Assembly (NCBI GenBank): GCA_916048095.2
Contig: OU696570.1
Span: 8,126,928 to 8,190,927 of the forward strand
Origin: Sacculina carcini
Taxonomy: Eukaryota; Arthropoda; Thecostraca; Sacculinidae
DNA: 64,000 nucleotides
Direction: 5' to 3'
The position numbers were made by a program, and so were the translations under genes. The notes beneath the pieces are model-generated. The model was not told the DNA's origin. It worked only from the letters and a program-made list of their open reading frames with translations, and did not search any database. This document shows, piece by piece, positions 20,129 to 30,520 of the stretch; positions within the stretch are counted from its first letter, which is position 1; the number at the start of each line of letters is the position of its first letter.

Positions 20129-20828
20129 GTTATGAATGAGCGGAATGGGCATTTTTCTGGGAAAAGGCTGGAAAAAGGCAAATAATGGTACTTATGTCAT
20201 TTTGCCTGAAAATCGTGTCCTTAACGATTAGATACATTCGCACATACACGAACGTTGCTCGAAAATAAGAACAGAACGGTGACTATTGGCTGACCAGACA
20301 TTCCATATTTGTATTTACTCTTGCATAATATATGCGTGGTTTCCAATTTATATGTGCAGTCAGAATTTGTACAACAATGATTGTGTTTGTTTGAGCTGTG
20401 CATATGTGAGCTGTGAGAGGGTGTTCATGTGTAAGTGGGTGCATTGCGTAGTGTAGGTCTGTATATGACTGATTATGTGCGCCTGTATGCATGCATGTAG
20501 ATGTGTGTGTACGTGCATTTTTTCATATGGGTGTGAGTAGTGATTGTATCTATGATTGCGCTTCCATCTACCCGTTCATGTTTATATTCGATGTGATAGA
20601 TATAATTTATTGCTGTGATAGTGACGATATGTATATTGAACGTTATTTATTTATGGCATGCCTAACTAGGAGATGTATTTAGTTAGGCAATGTCAATTTG
20701 TTGTCCAGCTTATATGTTAAATGAGTTTTCTCGTATGTGTCTACTTGAACATACATGTTTTAACTTATACTTCAACTTGAGCACTTGCTCACTATGTGAA
20801 TGTGTGTATGTGTGTATATCGGTTGTAG

Positions 20829-21042
20829 GGATGTGGATAAGATGGCGCGCTATTTGTCTACGGACGCCGTGTTTTTGGACGAGCGTGGCTCACAGATGGC
20901 GCGGCCCTCGGCCAGCCAGACGCACATCACACTGCGCAACAACCACGTGACCTATATTATCACGTGGTACGGCCTGAGTGTGGCCACCGCCTACATGTGC
21001 TACCTGGCTATCATCAAACCCGCTCTGCGCAGGCGGGTCTAA
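20829..21042 (+). CDS. SURF1: SURF1 last coding exon
   Basis: The acceptor TTGTAG ends at 20828. The first G completes an Arg codon begun at 5756-5757, giving FR-DVDKMARYL, a match to the conserved RDVxxMA stretch of SURF1. Then follow VFLDERGS, the conserved QTHITLRNNHVTYIITWYGL segment (compare [20 protein letters not shown] in vertebrates) and the second transmembrane helix (about ITWYGLSVATAYMCYLAII). The protein ends ALRRRV with TAA at 21040-21042. The usual double-Gly before QT is absent (here SASQT). No frameshift is seen. Confidence 0.94.
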
Positions 21043-21088
21043 CCCCAATATATCTTCCTATGTGTGTATATATGTGTGTGTGTGTGTA

Positions 21089-21094
21089 AATAAA
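21089..21094 (+). promoter_or_regulatory. candidate SURF1 polyadenylation signal
   Basis: AATAAA lies 47 bases after the SURF1 stop codon and is followed by a TG-rich stretch. Confidence 0.6.
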
Positions 21095-21524
21095 TTAAAT
21101 GTGCGTGTGTGTACGTGTGTGTGTTTGCCTATGTGTATCTGTGTCTGTCAATGTGTGTGTGTACGTGCGTGACCTGGATGTTGGTTGTTCGACTGTTTAG
21201 TGTTTGTATGACTACGTTGTCCTGCGTGGTGTTGGCTTGTTGATAATTATTGTCATCCTTGTGATTCGTTGTTACAAGTGTGGCGTGTGTGCGTGTGGGC
21301 GTGTGTACGTGTTTGCGTTGTTTTTCCACATGGTAATCGGTCAAGCTCAATTTTCTACCCATGTCCCATATCATAAACATCTCCTGCGTTCTCTGGTACG
21401 TCTCGTTAGGGTCGATTCTAATGAGTAAAGTTGGGAGTTTCATGCGATTACATAATATGTTTTTCGCACCGATTTTTAGGTAAAAATATATAATGTAATT
21501 TCATTTATAAATACTGTTAAAGGT

Positions 21525-21854
21525 TAAAGGTTAAATGCCTAAGTGGCAGCTGCTACACGGGAAGAAGCCGAAGCTTATGAACACACAGGCGTGCCCCGTG
21601 CAGCTCGCTGCCACCGCAGAACCGACCCTCTCCACGATATGGCGCCACAAGGACGTCATTAGTATTAGAGAGGGCCACCTCCCCAGAATGCATGGCACAA
21701 CTCATGACTGATATCTGGTACCATCATTTTTTGCTGGGTGGACAGGGGCTGTGGGATTGTAGAATTCGCCCAATGAAATTCTGCTCCGCCGGGTTTCGAA
21801 CCACGGACCTCCCGCTTGTGAGGCGGGTGTGCTAACAACTGCACCACGGAGTCC
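21525..21854 (-). mobile_element. tRNA-derived SINE (tRNA-Val-like head)
   Basis: Read on the minus strand it starts with a degenerate tRNA (21783-21854): GGACTCC acceptor arm, A-box-like TGGTGCAGTTGTTAGC, an anticodon arm CCGCCTCACAAGCGGG whose loop gives CAC (Val), and a B box GGTTCGAAACCC. The tRNA is followed by about 255 bases of unrelated body, ending in a CTTTAAC repeat (21525-21545). This head-body-tail plan is that of a SINE transcribed by RNA polymerase III. A functional tRNA gene is unlikely because the T-stem and acceptor stem mismatch. Confidence 0.75.
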
Positions 21855-21944
21855 ACAAATATATATAAATATATATGTCTAAATATATAATTATATAGCT
21901 GGCGCCTGGAATGAATTGTTTCTGTTAATGATTGTAATTACACA

Positions 21945-22830
21945 GATAACGATTGATCATGTTATGATACACTCGAACACTGCATATAGGTAAAATAACA
22001 ACGCGAGCAACATTAAAAATGAAAATATATCACCGTTATTGATAGGTTTCTTAGTTTGGACACCAAGTGCGTTGCACGGTGTTATACTTTTAATTACGGA
22101 TGGGTTGTGGGTGCTGCTTAAGTGGTGTGATCATTGAAGAACGCTTAATCTCGAGTCATGCTAGGTACATGTGCGATTGGCTTTTCGGTAGGTATGATCA
22201 TGCATACATTTACTTCATATCTACATTTTTCGAAATTAATAAACACAAATTGCTCAAATGACGTCCGTACTATCAAAGTGGTTGAAGGTATTCAGTGTAA
22301 AGTCGAATTCTCCCAGAAAGACGTGTTTTATTCGAAGAGGATGTTTAGTGTTGCATGTGAGAAAAACTTGTTCGCTGGTCGGATGGCTCAGCTCGAGCAG
22401 CACAACAAATCGGCTGCTAAATCTAAAATCACCGAATTCAAATATACTTGCAGAATCGAATTACGGGAGTATTTTGCGTCGAGACCAATGTCCAAAATGG
22501 TACCCCTACCTTATCATATAGGGCTATTCAAAGTAAAATTTTCGTCGCATACTACGAAAATTTATCCTCCATAAGGGTGGCCTTCTAAGGGAACGACGCT
22601 GAATACATGCTTAAAATGCAAATAATCTATCTAAAAGGGGAAAATTCACATATCGTATGGAAATTAAATAAAAAATGGGTGATTTGCCAACATAGTTTCG
22701 TATTTTTCGTCTCATAATAAAAACAAAACAGCAACAATTTCACATATAATTCCAAATGTACTTATCACTTATGATGCACGTGGTTAAGCAGGAACAAACA
22801 GCTCACATGAACGCTGGCAAGATACTGGCA
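21945..22830. repeat. diverged repeat, copy 1, with zinc-finger-like remnant
   Basis: It is homologous to 23206-24010, starting at TGTTATGATACACTCGAAC. A short plus-strand stretch near 22300-22440 reads RMFSVACEKN...QLEQHNKSAAKSK, like a BED-type zinc finger of hAT transposases, but one Cys is Ser and the second His is lost. Possibly a non-autonomous hAT element or a pair of long repeats around the piece at 22.84 kb. Confidence 0.6.
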
Positions 22831-22835
22831 GGATA

Positions 22836-23182
22836 TTGTGCAATATAGCCCACAGACGACACCATAACATCCTTTCCAGATTGAATGGTCCAGGATTATC
22901 ATCCCAGGAGATGTATTTTTCCCCTGGTCACTTCTCTCTTTCCATTGTCCCTCTCGAGGATCACAAACTTATCATACACCAACATACCGAACGCCTTTAT
23001 AACCAACCTCACGATTATTCTTCCAAATCATGCCATCGTCGACCCCGTGCAATACCCATACATCTGAAGGTCGGAGACTTAGTTTATCTTGCTTTTGACC
23101 GCGTCAAGGCCCAACCTCTTTCTCGATACTTCTTTATTTCCATTCAGGATGATTTCTGCATAGTACGTAAATTTACATATTA
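22836..23182 (+). pseudogene. Gypsy-type integrase C-terminal fragment
   Basis: The open frame of 115 residues carries PLEDHKLIIHQHTERL and then IPIHLKVGDLVYLAFDRVKA, the small beta-strand domain near the end of LTR-element integrases (typically VGDLVYL). There is no catalytic core. It lies between the two copies of a diverged direct repeat. The superfamily is inferred from one motif. Confidence 0.55.
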
Positions 23183-23205
23183 ACACTTGCGACACTAATA
23201 ACAGA

Positions 23206-24010
23206 TCACGGATTCAACATGTTATGATACACTCGAACATTGTATATAGGTTTAATATTTACGCCAGCAACATTAACAATGGAAGTATAGCAACGTTCCT
23301 GATAGCTTCTCAAGTCTGGACGCCAAGAGCGTAGCACGGTGTTATATTCCTGGTTAACTACCGTAAGTGTTGTGGTTTAATTTGTGTGATTCAATCGCTT
23401 CAAGCTAGATACACGTGTCATTGGCTTTTTGGGAAGTTAGGATCATACATGTACTTCATATTTACATTTTCGGAATTTATTCCACACGAATCCCTCAGAT
23501 GGCGTCTGTCTGTACTATAACGTCACGCTCAAAGGGTTATAGGAATTCAGCGTGATATCGAATTTTCTCATGTCATAAAAACATGTCGGATAGGAAGAGA
23601 ATGTTTTGCGTTGCATGTGAGAAAAATGTGTCCGCTGGTAACAAGTCGCAGCTCGATCGACACAACAAATCGGTTGCTCACTCGAAAATCATCATATCAA
23701 CTATACATGTAGAATCGAATCATGGGATCATCACCTCGAAGCAAAAGTAAAAAATGGCACCCCTACAGTAGCACCTCTTCCATGAACATTTCGAGTGTGA
23801 TTTCTCATGTTTCGCATAACCCCACATATTTTCCTTAGCCCCCCTCAACTCCCCTCACCGGAAGAATCCTGGCGCCGCCACTGCACTCCAACATTATCAG
23901 GTTTACATATTATATGACAATTGAATAACATATTTTGGGACTTTTGACAACATGTTTTGGCATTTTTCGTCACTTAATAAAAACATAAAACGCCAAAAAT
24001 TATCACATAA
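23206..24010. repeat. diverged repeat, copy 2
   Basis: Copy of 21945-22830. Here the finger-like stretch is better preserved in one frame (MFCVACEKNVSAG, then QLDRHNKSVAHSK, giving C-x2-C and spaced His), though stops surround it. It is interrupted at about 23815-23885 by another repeat. Confidence 0.6.
23815..23885. repeat. dispersed repeat ending CCTGGCGCCGCCACTGC
   Basis: Shared with 37430-37510 (CTTAGCCCCTCTCAGTCCCC, then CCGGAAAAGTCCTGGCGCGG). Confidence 0.7.
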
Positions 24011-26530
24011 AATTCCCAACTCTAGTTTTCATATTCCGACGATTGAACAACAAACACTTCTCCTGCGTGAAGCTGACGACTAGCGGAGCTCGTCAGAGGA
24101 CGAGTCGGTAACCGACCGTGCCACCGGAAATCTCCAACTTCCGACTTAGAGGAGGCAGCATCACATCCGACCCATTTGAGTGATCCGTATTCGGAGAGTA
24201 ACACATTCGCTCCCACCTCGAGACCTCAACGTGTTAGGAAATTGCCTAATAGATGTGAGGAATTCGTGATGTCGTGAATTTATAATTTAATTGTATGCTC
24301 ATGTATAAAAATATAGATGCTTACATTGTTCAATCTACGTGGAATGAGCATCATACCGGTTACAATGTTGTCAGTTGTTCATTTGACCTCATCATTATAA
24401 GACCATGTGACTACTTATTACATTTGTTTGTTTTTCAAAGGGAGAATACAATCAGGTCACGCCAGAGTGTACGTAAGCCTTGCGTCGCGTTGGCATTGTG
24501 AGTATGTATGTAAGTTGGTGTGTTCGCTTGGCTGTATGAACTGTCTGCGCCTGGTGAAGCTCGTGCCACATGTGGCTTGTGTGTGTATGTTCGTGTGCTT
24601 GAATGACGGTATTAAGTTAATACCGACATTCTGCTCAAACGTAATTCCATACACAAACGTTGATACTATTAACTTTTGTGCTCTTGCGGGCAGTTAGTCT
24701 CGTGTTATGTTCGGTAATACATTGTAGTTCGGTCAACGTGTTTCGCAGGAATCACACATGAAGACATTCGTATAACATTATAATTCCGATTACTATTACA
24801 TCGGGGGTCTTATAATGAGATCAACATTGACGGAACGTGTCTCCTGCAAACTGCAGCCTACCAAAAACGTGACGTGCAGAATCGAACATCACGCAGCTGA
24901 ATAGTTTTTGGGGTTATGAAAAATATGGGTAGAATCATTTTAAAAAGATGCAAACCGCTAAACAATCAGGGAATCTTTTGTGAAAAATGAACGAGTCACA
25001 ATAAAAAAAGGAAGATAACCACTGCTGCAGAGCACACCTCCTTATAGTGGAAACCTCCAAATAGCGGGTATTATTTTCGGTTCCTTTGAGTCCGCTATTT
25101 GGAAGGCCGACTGCGTTTTCAAATCGCACAATATATTTCATATTTTCCAATATTGCCAACTCATTTTCAATTATATTGTACAACCCAAAATATTGTGCAA
25201 AAGTATTTAACGTTTAGGTGCCGCTTATCGTGTATGTTTAGCCAATAATAGTTAATACGCGGTCGGATTTGTATTCCATTTTGACCACCAGTGCCTGCGA
25301 AGGTCGACGTTGAATGTATTTTTAGCTCCCAGAGAGAGAGGAAACGGATGAGTTAGAAGAAAAGATGGGATAGTATTGGAGCGGCGCCAGAACATCATTC
25401 ACGGTGTACCACTCATATGAGAGCACAAGGACACCTTCGTGATAACTGTATTACATATACCGGTGCTTGTGGCGCTGTGCCGTGTATGAGCGTGTGCGTG
25501 TCCTCATAATGCGGTGGTGTTCTATGTTGTTGTGCTGGATGGCGGCTCAACTACCCGTCGTGCACAGTACAGGTTTGTCAACATCAGATATCACAGATCA
25601 ACTGATTTTTTCTCTCCAAATTTAGGTCGCATAAGATTTTTACACTTTCATACTTACTTTATCTGCGATGCATATACTGGCAGACCGGTAAGTGCTTTGC
25701 TGCTGACATATTTGAAGAAGTGTATCTGATAACAAAGATAGATACTAAAAATATATTTAAAATGGTTCTGTGGTTAGAATTTTGACATTTGACGATGAAA
25801 TATATGAGAAAAGTTTGAGCTGAAAGAACAAAGAAACCGTATTTACATGACAAAACAACACACAGTACACGACACACCTGGTGGTTTGTAAAATAGTTGT
25901 ATTTTACAGGGGGTGTTGCTCTGTATGTGTGTGGTGAAACCTCCAACGGCAGCTTAACTGTCGCTAACTGTTGAAATTGAGTCTTGCAGTTGAACTCTTG
26001 AAGTTTATAACTTGAATATACAATTTACCAAAACAATGTTGACAGTTGATTCATGAACTTCACCGCGAAGACATTGCCTCGACAGTGGCAACTTGACGTA
26101 AATTATTTATATCTCGAACAAGATAAACAGACATTCAAACACAAAACAAAAAACCATGATCTTGAATCGACAATATCCCCCAATCTTTACCATGCGTGAA
26201 CCAGTTCTGCTCACTTTAACTCTTTTCTAGCGATGCCAAATCTTGTTCACCGCAGCGAGCACAACACAATGAGGCAAATAGAACATTTTTTCATGTTACA
26301 ATTATAGATAACAATAAGAAAGATTAGGTTAGGTTAGGTAGGCTAACCTAACCTAACCTCTTATTCTTTTCGATAAGAATAAGAAACCACATTCGAAATC
26401 AGGAATAATTTTATTTGAGTATTTTGTTAAACGAATTGAAAGTACTCTGACATAAACTTGATTTTTTGCTGTTTTGTCCCGAATTTCAACACTGTTTCAC
26501 ATTGGTGGCAGCTACAACCAGATATCAATG
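24010..26530. other. no gene recognised; scattered repeat traces
   Basis: There is no convincing coding region. A minus-strand segment near 24080-24216 (GGTGGCACGGTCGGTTA) hints at a tRNA-like SINE head. At about 25030-25115, CCTCCTTATAGTGG and CCGCTATTTGG stretches resemble pogo/Tigger-type terminal repeats. Both are weak. Confidence 0.4.
26324..26358. repeat. inverted TTAGG telomere-like repeats
   Basis: Three TTAGG units are followed, after TAG, by three CCTAA units, so the two runs face each other and form a hairpin. Flanking AATAAGA/TCTTATT sequences extend the inverted symmetry. TTAGG is the common arthropod telomere repeat. Confidence 0.75.
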
Positions 26531-26537
26531 TGATGAC

Positions 26538-26803
26538 TAGGGCTGTCAAAAGTTAATATAGTTAATTTTTCATCAAATGGATGAAAAAGTACTTTTTCCC
26601 TGAAGATACCCGAAGGTCCCATAAAAGTCCCACTTTTTCATAAGATACCTGGCACAACATAAAAAGTGGTGTGCCATAATTATTAAAAATATTACCGAAA
26701 GTGATTGGTCGTTAGATTACTTTTTTTTGCTTTTGGGTTGCTTTTTCCTCGTTAGCTTACTTTTCCTTATTTTTCTTGTTATTATGTCACTTAACCCTGT
26801 AGG
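26538..26803. repeat. hAT-like repeat (GGGCTGTCAAAA ends), copy 1, 5' part
   Basis: It starts AGGGCTGTCAAAAGTTAAT and matches 56690-56890. It is cut off at about 26790, where TTAACCC occurs next to a Gypsy LTR. Confidence 0.7.
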
Positions 26804-27165
26804 TGTGATATGTATTGGCGTCAACGCAGGTAATATACAGGTAATTTCTGCACAGGTTAGCGGGTCTATTGTTAGATGATCTACAACAATATTTAGTACA
26901 AGCACCAAATACAAATGAATTATTATATAAGCTTAAATCTCACAAACTGTGTCGCAATGCAGAATACGCAGTGTCATCAAACAATGTCGGAACATAATGA
27001 TATGCTCGGCCATTTTACACATAAACATTTTGTTATATCTGCGCGCCACCTGGAGTTAAGATGCATTCGAGATACGAGTGAGCCGCTATGCCTGCGTCCG
27101 GAACATGCTACGCTCATGCGACATCTGGTGGTGAAGCGAGAAAACTATTATCGGCCTTAAGGACA
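26804..27165 (-). repeat. 3' LTR of Gypsy-1
   Basis: Direct repeat partner of 30144-30508. On the minus strand it begins TGTCCTTAAGG and ends in CA. It abuts pol codons directly, with no polypurine tract between them. Confidence 0.9.
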
Positions 27166-27870
27166 AATGTTTGTTGTTGTTCACTTGTCCAGTTGATTGG
27201 AAATTTTGATGACTTCTTGCCGTGCTTAATCATAGCATGCAGTGGCGCTAGAAGTGAAGCAGCGTTTTTAATGAATCGGTGATAAAAATTCACCATTCCC
27301 AAAAACCGTTGGAGACATTGCTGGTTTTTCGGTAGTGGAAACGCTTTGATGGCTTCGACACGTTCGTTTGTAGGGCACATACCGTCAGAAGACAATTTGT
27401 GTCCGAGAAAAATGATTTCGGATTTGCCGAACTCGCATTTGGGCGGGTTGAGGACAACACCGTATTTGTTGAGGCGAGCGAACACGTCAGACAATGTTTT
27501 GAGATGATGTTCAAGATCAGTTGAAGCCACTAATATGTCATCGATGTAGGTGAAAATATCGTCGATCCCACGCAAGACTTCGTCGATGAAACGCTGAAAG
27601 GTTTGTGCGCTGTTGCGTAACCCGTATGGCATGCGCAGCATTTCAAAGAGACCGAATTGTGTGGTCAGAGCGGTTTTCTTGACGTCGTCTGGGTACATTG
27701 GGATTTGATGGAACGCTTTTACTAAATCTATGCGTGAAAATATTGTTGCACTGCTCAGCACATTCGTAAAGTCGTGCAAATGTGGCAGTGGGTAGCGGTC
27801 CGGTAGGGTTACGCGGTTCAGTGCACGGTAATCTCCACACGGTCGCCACTCTTGCGAGCGCTTTTTGGGA
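27166..27870 (-). pseudogene. Gypsy-1 reverse transcriptase (truncated)
   Basis: Minus-strand RT domain with IFSRIDLVKAFHQIPM, LRMPYGLRNSAQTFQRF, the catalytic FTYIDDILVAS and FLGHKLSSDGMCPTNERV, then the connection region FLGMVNFYHRFI. The frame runs up to NWTSEQQQTF, and the next bases are the LTR. The join to the protease frame is shifted near 27800-27830. Confidence 0.88.
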
Positions 27871-28624
27871 CCATATGTACCGGAGAAGTGTATTCACTTT
27901 TGCTCGGCCGTGCCACGCCTGTTTCGAGCATACGCTGAAATTCGACTTTCATTATGGTTTGCTTATCAGGCGATACGCGGCGTGGTTTAAAGTGAATCGG
28001 TGGGCCGGTTGTGTTTATGCTATGTGTTGTTGAATGGAGGATTTCACTCTGTACAGTCGGTCGCAAAATGTTCGAAAAACTCTTGAGTAAGGCCAGAATG
28101 TCAGAATTTGCTTGAGGCATTGAAACAGACAAACTGAAAGGCATAAATGATGTGTGCTGACCTCTGCTTTGGAGCGACGTTGTTGGATCAATGAGTTTTT
28201 TGTTTCTGACGTCGACGAGCAGGTTGTGATGCGACAAAAAATCGGAGCCGAGGAGAGGGCATGACACGTCAGCAATTAAAAATTCCCACGCAAATCGTCG
28301 GCGCAAGTTGAGGCTAATTGTAAGCGTTTGACGGCCGTATGTGTTGATTTTGCAGTTGTTGGCAGCAAGCAGATTGTAGCCACTGGTACCGTTTTTGCGG
28401 TCGGCATGTGAGGGCGGTAAAACGCTGAATTGGCTGTCTGTGTCAACCAGAAATGTCCGATTCGTGAGAGGATCAAACATTGAAAAGAGCGTGTTACTGT
28501 TGCTGCGTGTAGCTAGGGAGTCTGTCTGCAGCGTTCGACAGGACCCCCTTGCTAGTTTTCCGAAAACTGACATGGTGCTAAGCATTTGTTCGCATTGCTG
28601 CCGAGTTTGGCATGGTACCAGCAA
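27818..28624 (-). pseudogene. Gypsy-1 protease and start of RT
   Basis: Contains the aspartic protease motif as FLVDTDSQFSVLPP; the usual DTG/DSG Gly is Asp here, so the catalytic triplet looks damaged. CPLLGSDFLSHHNLLVD is the second protease landmark. A linker follows with STTHSINTTGPPIHFKPRR and GVARPSKSEYTSPVHMVPK, the entry to RT. Confidence 0.85.
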
Positions 28625-29400
28625 AGATAGTTTCGGTCGCCGTTTCGAGTGTTATCCTGGTTTTGTCGGCGGGAGCTGGATGGAGAACGTGTTCTGCTTC
28701 GTCGACGCGACGGACCTGATGATTTCATCAGCTTGTTCAGCTGCGTTGACAGCTGATCAATTTTCGCTTCCAGTTGTTGAATGCGATTGTCGTCGGATAC
28801 AGCGTGAACATATGGGTGACTGTTTCGGCGGTTTGCGAGGCTCAGAATTCTGTCACACGTTTTAGCGAGTTGTTCCAGTCGAGTTGTAGGAGAAATCGAC
28901 TGGAGAATTGGAAGAACGTCGTCTGGCATGGCGTTCATGAATATTTGGCGCACAATTTCTGCGTTATTGTGTCGGACACCTCCGTGGGTGCACGCCACAT
29001 CTTGCAGGTGACGAAGAAACTGCGATGGACGTCTGTCGCCGAGTTGTTGTTTCGCCAAAATTTGATTGAGTTCGGCTGCGGCAGTTCTTCCAGAACGGGT
29101 TTTCAACGCTGTCACGAACTCGTCGTAGATGTTTGGTGACGATGATTGCAGAAGATCGGCGTAGTCTCTGAGGATGTGAGCTGGTATCTTGGACGCAGCA
29201 ATCTGAAATTTGGCGATCTGGCTTGTGATGCAGCCTCTGGCGAAATATAGCTGTAATTGCAACAGCCAAATGCCGATGTATTCCTCGTAGAAGATTGGAG
29301 GTGGGCCCAGGGCGACTGCAGAAGAAAACGAGTCACTTGTTGGTTCTGATGCAGTAGCCATATTCACTAAAAAAGTGTAGTGATGTGAAACTTGTGTCAC
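28552..29400 (-). CDS. Gypsy-1 Gag with CHCC motif (282 aa)
   Basis: Gag forms the particle of the element and binds its RNA. The body (PPIFYEEYIGIWLLQLQLYF, then a helical region) is like Gag of Gypsy elements. A basic stretch (RRRSRTRSPSSSRR) precedes CWYHAKLGSNANKCLAPC near residues 261-278. The spacing C-x2-H-x9-C-x3-C is the CHCC variant reported for the CsRn1 clade, in place of the usual CCHC zinc knuckle. The start may be Met14 (29361) rather than Met1. It overlaps the protease frame by about 70 bases. Confidence 0.85.
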   Translation of the reverse strand: MTQVSHHYTFLVNMATASEPTSDSFSSAVALGPPPIFYEEYIGIWLLQLQLYFARGCITSQIAKFQIAASKIPAHILRDYADLLQSSSPNIYDEFVTALKTRSGRTAAAELNQILAKQQLGDRRPSQFLRHLQDVACTHGGVRHNNAEIVRQIFMNAMPDDVLPILQSISPTTRLEQLAKTCDRILSLANRRNSHPYVHAVSDDNRIQQLEAKIDQLSTQLNKLMKSSGPSRRRSRTRSPSSSRRQNQDNTRNGDRNYLCWYHAKLGSNANKCLAPCQFSEN

Positions 29401-30143
29401 AGGAACCAGATATTAATGAAATTTCCACTGCAGGTACTGCAAGGTTCACGGACCGGAGTCGGTGTGCAGACCCAGTGAAAATTCACCGGTAGATGTGAAC
29501 ACTGTCGAGTCAAGCGCCTGAAAATGTTTTGGCTAATCGACAGTGAACACAATGGCTCAGCTTCGGTATGTCTGGTGATCAAGCGTATAAGTGCACGCCG
29601 TATAAGCGTATAAGTGAATATACGCCCCGTTAAAATCACCCAGTCGCAGCCACGCTTTTGTGTGTGTGACACACAAGCGCCGTGTGAAGCCGTTATGGCT
29701 GCGCCGAGGTCGGCCCGGGTCTGGGTGAGTGGCAAGTCACTGAAGCGACTAGGGTGCCACCGACTTGACCACGCGCACTGACAAAACAGACACAGAAGTG
29801 TGCGCGTGAGTCAGAGTCACCAGACCCTGGTTCAACTGTGAATGCAGTGGTATGTTTGGCGGTCAAGACTGCGCAAGCGCACTCCGTATTTAGTCCGTTA
29901 AGACCACCAGGTCACAGCCAGGCACTCGAATGGGCACTCTTTGAGGCGATTAAGGCTGCGCCACTGCACCACGGTTTCTAATACGAGAAGCTGGACCAAA
30001 CGCCAGAAGACGCCGTAACAGGCCTAAAAGGCCATATGTTTTGCCGTAAAGGTCACGGTCAGACAGCCACCGAAAGCAATCAAGGCTTACTTACGACGTA
30101 GTGAGTCCGTAAAGGCTGTTCTCGTAAGGGTCACCAATGTTGG
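29401..30143 (-). other. Gypsy-1 leader between 5' LTR and gag
   Basis: About 740 bases without an open frame, including imperfectly repeated modules (GGTCACAGCCAGGC and CCAGTCGCAGCCACGC, GGCTGCGCC) and the primer-binding site at its right end. Confidence 0.7.
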
Positions 30144-30508
30144 TGTGACATGTATAGGCGTCAACGCAGGTCATATACAGGTAATTTATGCACAGGCTAG
30201 CGGGTCTATTGTTAGATGATCTACAACAATATTTAGTACAAGCACCAAATACAAATGAATTATTATATAAGCTTAAATCTCACAAACTGTGTCGCAATGC
30301 AGAATACGTAGTGTCATCAAACAATGTCGGAACATAATTATATGCTCGGCCATTTTACACATATAAACATTTTGTTATATCTGCGCGCCACCTGGAGTTA
30401 AGATGCATTCGAGATACGAGTGAGCCGCTATGCCTGCGGGCCGGAACATGCTACGCTCATGCGACATCTGGTGGTGAAGCGAGAAAACTATTATCGGCCT
30501 TAAGGACA
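30144..30508 (-). repeat. 5' LTR of Gypsy-1
   Basis: 365-bp direct repeat of 26804-27165 with about ten differences by eye. Confidence 0.9.
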
Positions 30509-30520
30509 CAAGCCCCACAA

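Larger units (their letters stand above)
5758..20828 (+). other. SURF1 intron (about 15.1 kb) filled with mobile elements
   Basis: It runs from the donor at 5758 to the acceptor TTGTAG ending at 20828. It holds an unknown dispersed repeat, two nearly full LINEs, two Gypsy fragments, a minisatellite and a hAT-type MITE. From 5760 to about 6620 I see only AT-rich sequence, including loose repeats of a GTGTAAAGTTGAAT-like unit at 5800-5930. The stretches 15840-16540, 18250-19120 and 20137-20828 hold nothing I can name. Confidence 0.85.
26804..30508 (-). mobile_element. Gypsy-1: internally deleted Ty3/Gypsy element, CsRn1-like
   Basis: Two LTRs of 362 and 365 bp (26804-27165 and 30144-30508, TG...CA, about 97% alike by eye) flank gag, protease and reverse transcriptase on the minus strand. 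The internal part stops inside pol; RNase H and integrase are missing. Just inside the 5' LTR the minus strand has TTGGTGACCC (30130-30139), complementary to a tRNA 3' end of the form GGGTCACCA, as in tRNA-Trp. With the CHCC Gag motif, this matches what is known of the CsRn1 clade. I see no clear target-site duplication (TAGG versus CAAG). Confidence 0.85.

Noticed and set aside
21783-21854. Functional tRNA-Val gene
   Set aside because: The acceptor and T stems have mismatches and the sequence continues into a SINE-like body with a repeat tail.
24022-24216. tRNA-like SINE on the minus strand
   Set aside because: An A-box-like GGTGGCACGGTCGGTTA is present but I see no convincing B box; left as a hint only.
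25514-25729. Possible host exon with DAYTGRPVSALLLTYLKK
   Set aside because: A faint resemblance to transposase segments, but too short and with no consistent splice sites.
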